Positions 6,285-7,731 of a DNA stretch of 7,731 nt are shown piece after piece. Both the position numbers and the translations under genes were made by a program. How positions within the stretch are numbered: the first letter of the stretch is position 1; every line of letters starts with the position of its first letter. The notes beneath the pieces are model-generated. The model was given only the letters and a program-made list of their open reading frames with translations. It was not told where the DNA came from and did no database searches. This DNA is from Chitinophagaceae bacterium (GTDB taxonomy: Bacteria > Bacteroidota > Bacteroidia > Chitinophagales > Chitinophagaceae): contig JAOQAL010000286.1 in assembly GCA_025963615.1 (NCBI GenBank), forward strand, positions 1 to 7,731, given 5' to 3'.

Positions 6285-7676
6285 ATGAACAGACGATTTC
6301 TTCAATTTTTGCAATTGACACTTGGGGGATTGGATCTTCTAGTCCTGAATGCTGTCTATATTATATTACGTATAGTGTTTGATGAACGTATATCCTCGAT
6401 TTATGTAATGTCTTATTTTATTTACTGGATTGCTTTAAATATTTGCTGGATATTGCTGAGTTGGCTTGGTAAAGTTTATTCTGATTCAAATATTCTTTCA
6501 TTTGAATTATTTACGAAGCAAACCATGCGTATTTACGTCGTTTGGGTCTTGTGTATTTTCTTCTACCTGTTTTTATCTCATAAACTTGCCCTTTCCCGTC
6601 TTTTCGTTACTATTAATTGCGTCGCATTTGGAGTGGGCCTATTATTAAACAGGTTTGCATACATTGGTATCCGGGGATACTTCAGGAACAGCGATAATTT
6701 CGGGAAAAAGATTCTGATACTTGGCTATAATGATGTTGCAAAGAAACTGGCGGGTTACCTGGAGCAGGAAGGGATTAACATGAAAATTATGGGATTTGCT
6801 GAGGATTTCGAAAAGGTTACAGAGTTGTCCAATTACCCGATATTATCGAGTATCAATGACTCACTTGAAATTTCTAAAAAGCTTCAGGTCAACGAAATAT
6901 TTTCAACCATTACCCCTGAGCAGGATAACAATATCTATAATTTGATGCGGGAAGCGGAGATAGAATGTATCCGTTTCCGGATAGTTCCTGACCTTACTTC
7001 ATTCATCAGGCGTCCCGTGCATATTGATTACCTGCGCGACATCCCTATTATCTCGTTGCGTAGCGAGCCCCTGGATGATGTAGCGAACAGGATTAATAAA
7101 CGGGCCAGTGATATCATGATTTCTGTTCTGGTAATTATTTTTATTCTTTCATGGTTGGTGCCGGTAATAAGTATTTTAATCTGGCTTGAATCCAGAGGAC
7201 CTGTATTTTTTGTGCAACAACGAACCGGGAAGGACAACAAACCATTTGGTTGTATTAAATTCAGGAGTATGCGTGTCAACCAGGATGCAAATACTAAACA
7301 GGCCGCCCGCAATGATGTTCGTATTACAAGAATGGGAAGATTTTTGCGTAGGTCTAATCTGGATGAATTTCCCCAGTTTTTTAATGTACTGGTAGGTCAA
7401 ATGAGTGTGGTAGGTCCACGACCCCATATGCTGAAACATACAGACGATTATTCGAAGTTGATAAACCAGTATATGGTCCGCCAGTTTTTAAAACCTGGTA
7501 TTACCGGATGGGCGCAGGTAAACGGTTACAGGGGTGAAACAAAAGTCCTTCAGCAGATGAAAGGCCGTGTGGAGTATGATTTATGGTATATGGAAAACTG
7601 GAGCGTGTGGCTGGATATTAAGATTATGTTTCTGACAATATATAACGTGTTCCGGGGCGAAGAAAATGCATTTTAA
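6285..7676 (+). CDS. Polyprenyl-phosphate sugar-1-phosphate transferase, WcaJ-type initiating enzyme
   Basis: Starts repeat-unit synthesis by moving a sugar-1-phosphate, in most relatives glucose-1-phosphate from UDP-glucose, to undecaprenyl phosphate at the inner membrane. The length of 463 aa matches full-length WcaJ-like proteins. Four hydrophobic segments lie near residues 13-33, 40-62, 82-99 and 104-124. A Rossmann-like regulatory domain begins at KKILILGYNDVAKKL (141-155). The catalytic bacterial sugar transferase domain starts near 270, with KRASDI, a membrane re-entrant helix (about 276-300), GPVFFVQQRTGKDNKPF, IKFRSMR, RRSNLDEFPQFFNVL (Asp360-Glu361, the conserved acidic dyad), SVVGPRPHM and LKPGITGWAQVNGYRGET. 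All look intact. The start is the first ATG in frame; there is no clear RBS. It is separated from fcl by 107 bases with inverted repeats, so it may have its own control. The sugar specificity (glucose or galactose versus N-acetyl or bacillosamine-type sugars) is inferred from similarity only. Confidence 0.95.
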   Translation: MNRRFLQFLQLTLGGLDLLVLNAVYIILRIVFDERISSIYVMSYFIYWIALNICWILLSWLGKVYSDSNILSFELFTKQTMRIYVVWVLCIFFYLFLSHKLALSRLFVTINCVAFGVGLLLNRFAYIGIRGYFRNSDNFGKKILILGYNDVAKKLAGYLEQEGINMKIMGFAEDFEKVTELSNYPILSSINDSLEISKKLQVNEIFSTITPEQDNNIYNLMREAEIECIRFRIVPDLTSFIRRPVHIDYLRDIPIISLRSEPLDDVANRINKRASDIMISVLVIIFILSWLVPVISILIWLESRGPVFFVQQRTGKDNKPFGCIKFRSMRVNQDANTKQAARNDVRITRMGRFLRRSNLDEFPQFFNVLVGQMSVVGPRPHMLKHTDDYSKLINQYMVRQFLKPGITGWAQVNGYRGETKVLQQMKGRVEYDLWYMENWSVWLDIKIMFLTIYNVFRGEENAF

Positions 7677-7681
7677 AGAGA

Positions 7682-7723
7682 AGCTTCGAGCTGTGAGCTA
7701 TAAGCTTCAAGCTTCAAGACCTA
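7682..7723. repeat. Heptad repeat (AGCTNNN)5 plus one degenerate unit
   Basis: AGCT recurs at exactly 7-base intervals at 7682, 7689, 7696, 7703 and 7710, with trinucleotides TCG, GTG, ATA, TCA, TCA between. A sixth, degenerate unit (AGACCTA) follows at 7717. The array begins six bases after the stop of the WcaJ-like gene and may continue past the window edge. AGCT is its own reverse complement, so units can pair with each other, for example GAAGCTT 7680-7686 with AAGCTTC 7702-7708. No T-run follows, so it is not a standard terminator. Function unknown. Confidence 0.75.
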
Positions 7724-7731
7724 TTGTTCGG

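Noticed and set aside
7028..7439. Two overlapping reverse-strand frames and a forward alternative frame inside the WcaJ-like gene
   Set aside because: All sit over the conserved sugar transferase domain, have no recognisable domains, and conflict with one another.

Overview
The window reads as the distal part of an exopolysaccharide or capsule biosynthesis locus from a member of the Bacteroidota (a Chitinophagales/Sphingobacteriales-type genome is my best guess). The grounds are moderately AT-rich DNA, weak or absent Shine-Dalgarno sites, stop/start overlaps of the TAATG type, two TAnnTTTG-like -7 boxes and the gene content. The taxonomic call is inference, because no rRNA or other marker gene is present. 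Every gene lies on the + strand.

Layout: (1) a family GT4 glycosyltransferase cut by the left edge (to 1043). (2) A split Alg14/Alg13-type glycosyltransferase: a PssD-like subunit (1169-1654) overlapping a PssE-like subunit (1654-2133) by one base. (3) A Gfo/Idh/MocA NAD(P)-dependent sugar oxidoreductase (2155-3165), followed five bases later by an unrecognised protein with aldo/keto-reductase-like ends but no recognisable catalytic tetrad (3171-4037). (4) The GDP-fucose module: gmd (4133-5245) overlapping fcl (5245-6177) by one base. (5) A 107-base gap with three small inverted repeats. (6) A polyprenyl-phosphate sugar-1-phosphate transferase of the WcaJ type (6285-7676). (7) A short tail in which AGCT recurs every seven bases (7682 onward) up to the right edge.

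Inferred workflow: the WcaJ-like enzyme loads the first sugar phosphate on undecaprenyl phosphate at the inner membrane. The PssD/PssE pair and the GT4 enzyme add further sugars. Gmd and Fcl turn GDP-mannose into GDP-L-fucose as a donor. The Gfo/Idh protein and its partner probably make or modify another nucleotide sugar, which the sequence does not identify. No flippase, polymerase or export gene is in the window; they would have to lie outside it, most likely to the left.

Three apparent ORF starts are probably not real. The GT4 gene starts left of the window rather than at TTG 93, the PssD-like gene probably starts at ATG 1169 rather than TTG 1082, and gmd starts at ATG 4133 rather than TTG 4076. 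The least explained items are the 3171-4037 protein and the heptad repeat at the right edge. I found no RNA gene, CRISPR array, transposase or phage gene.
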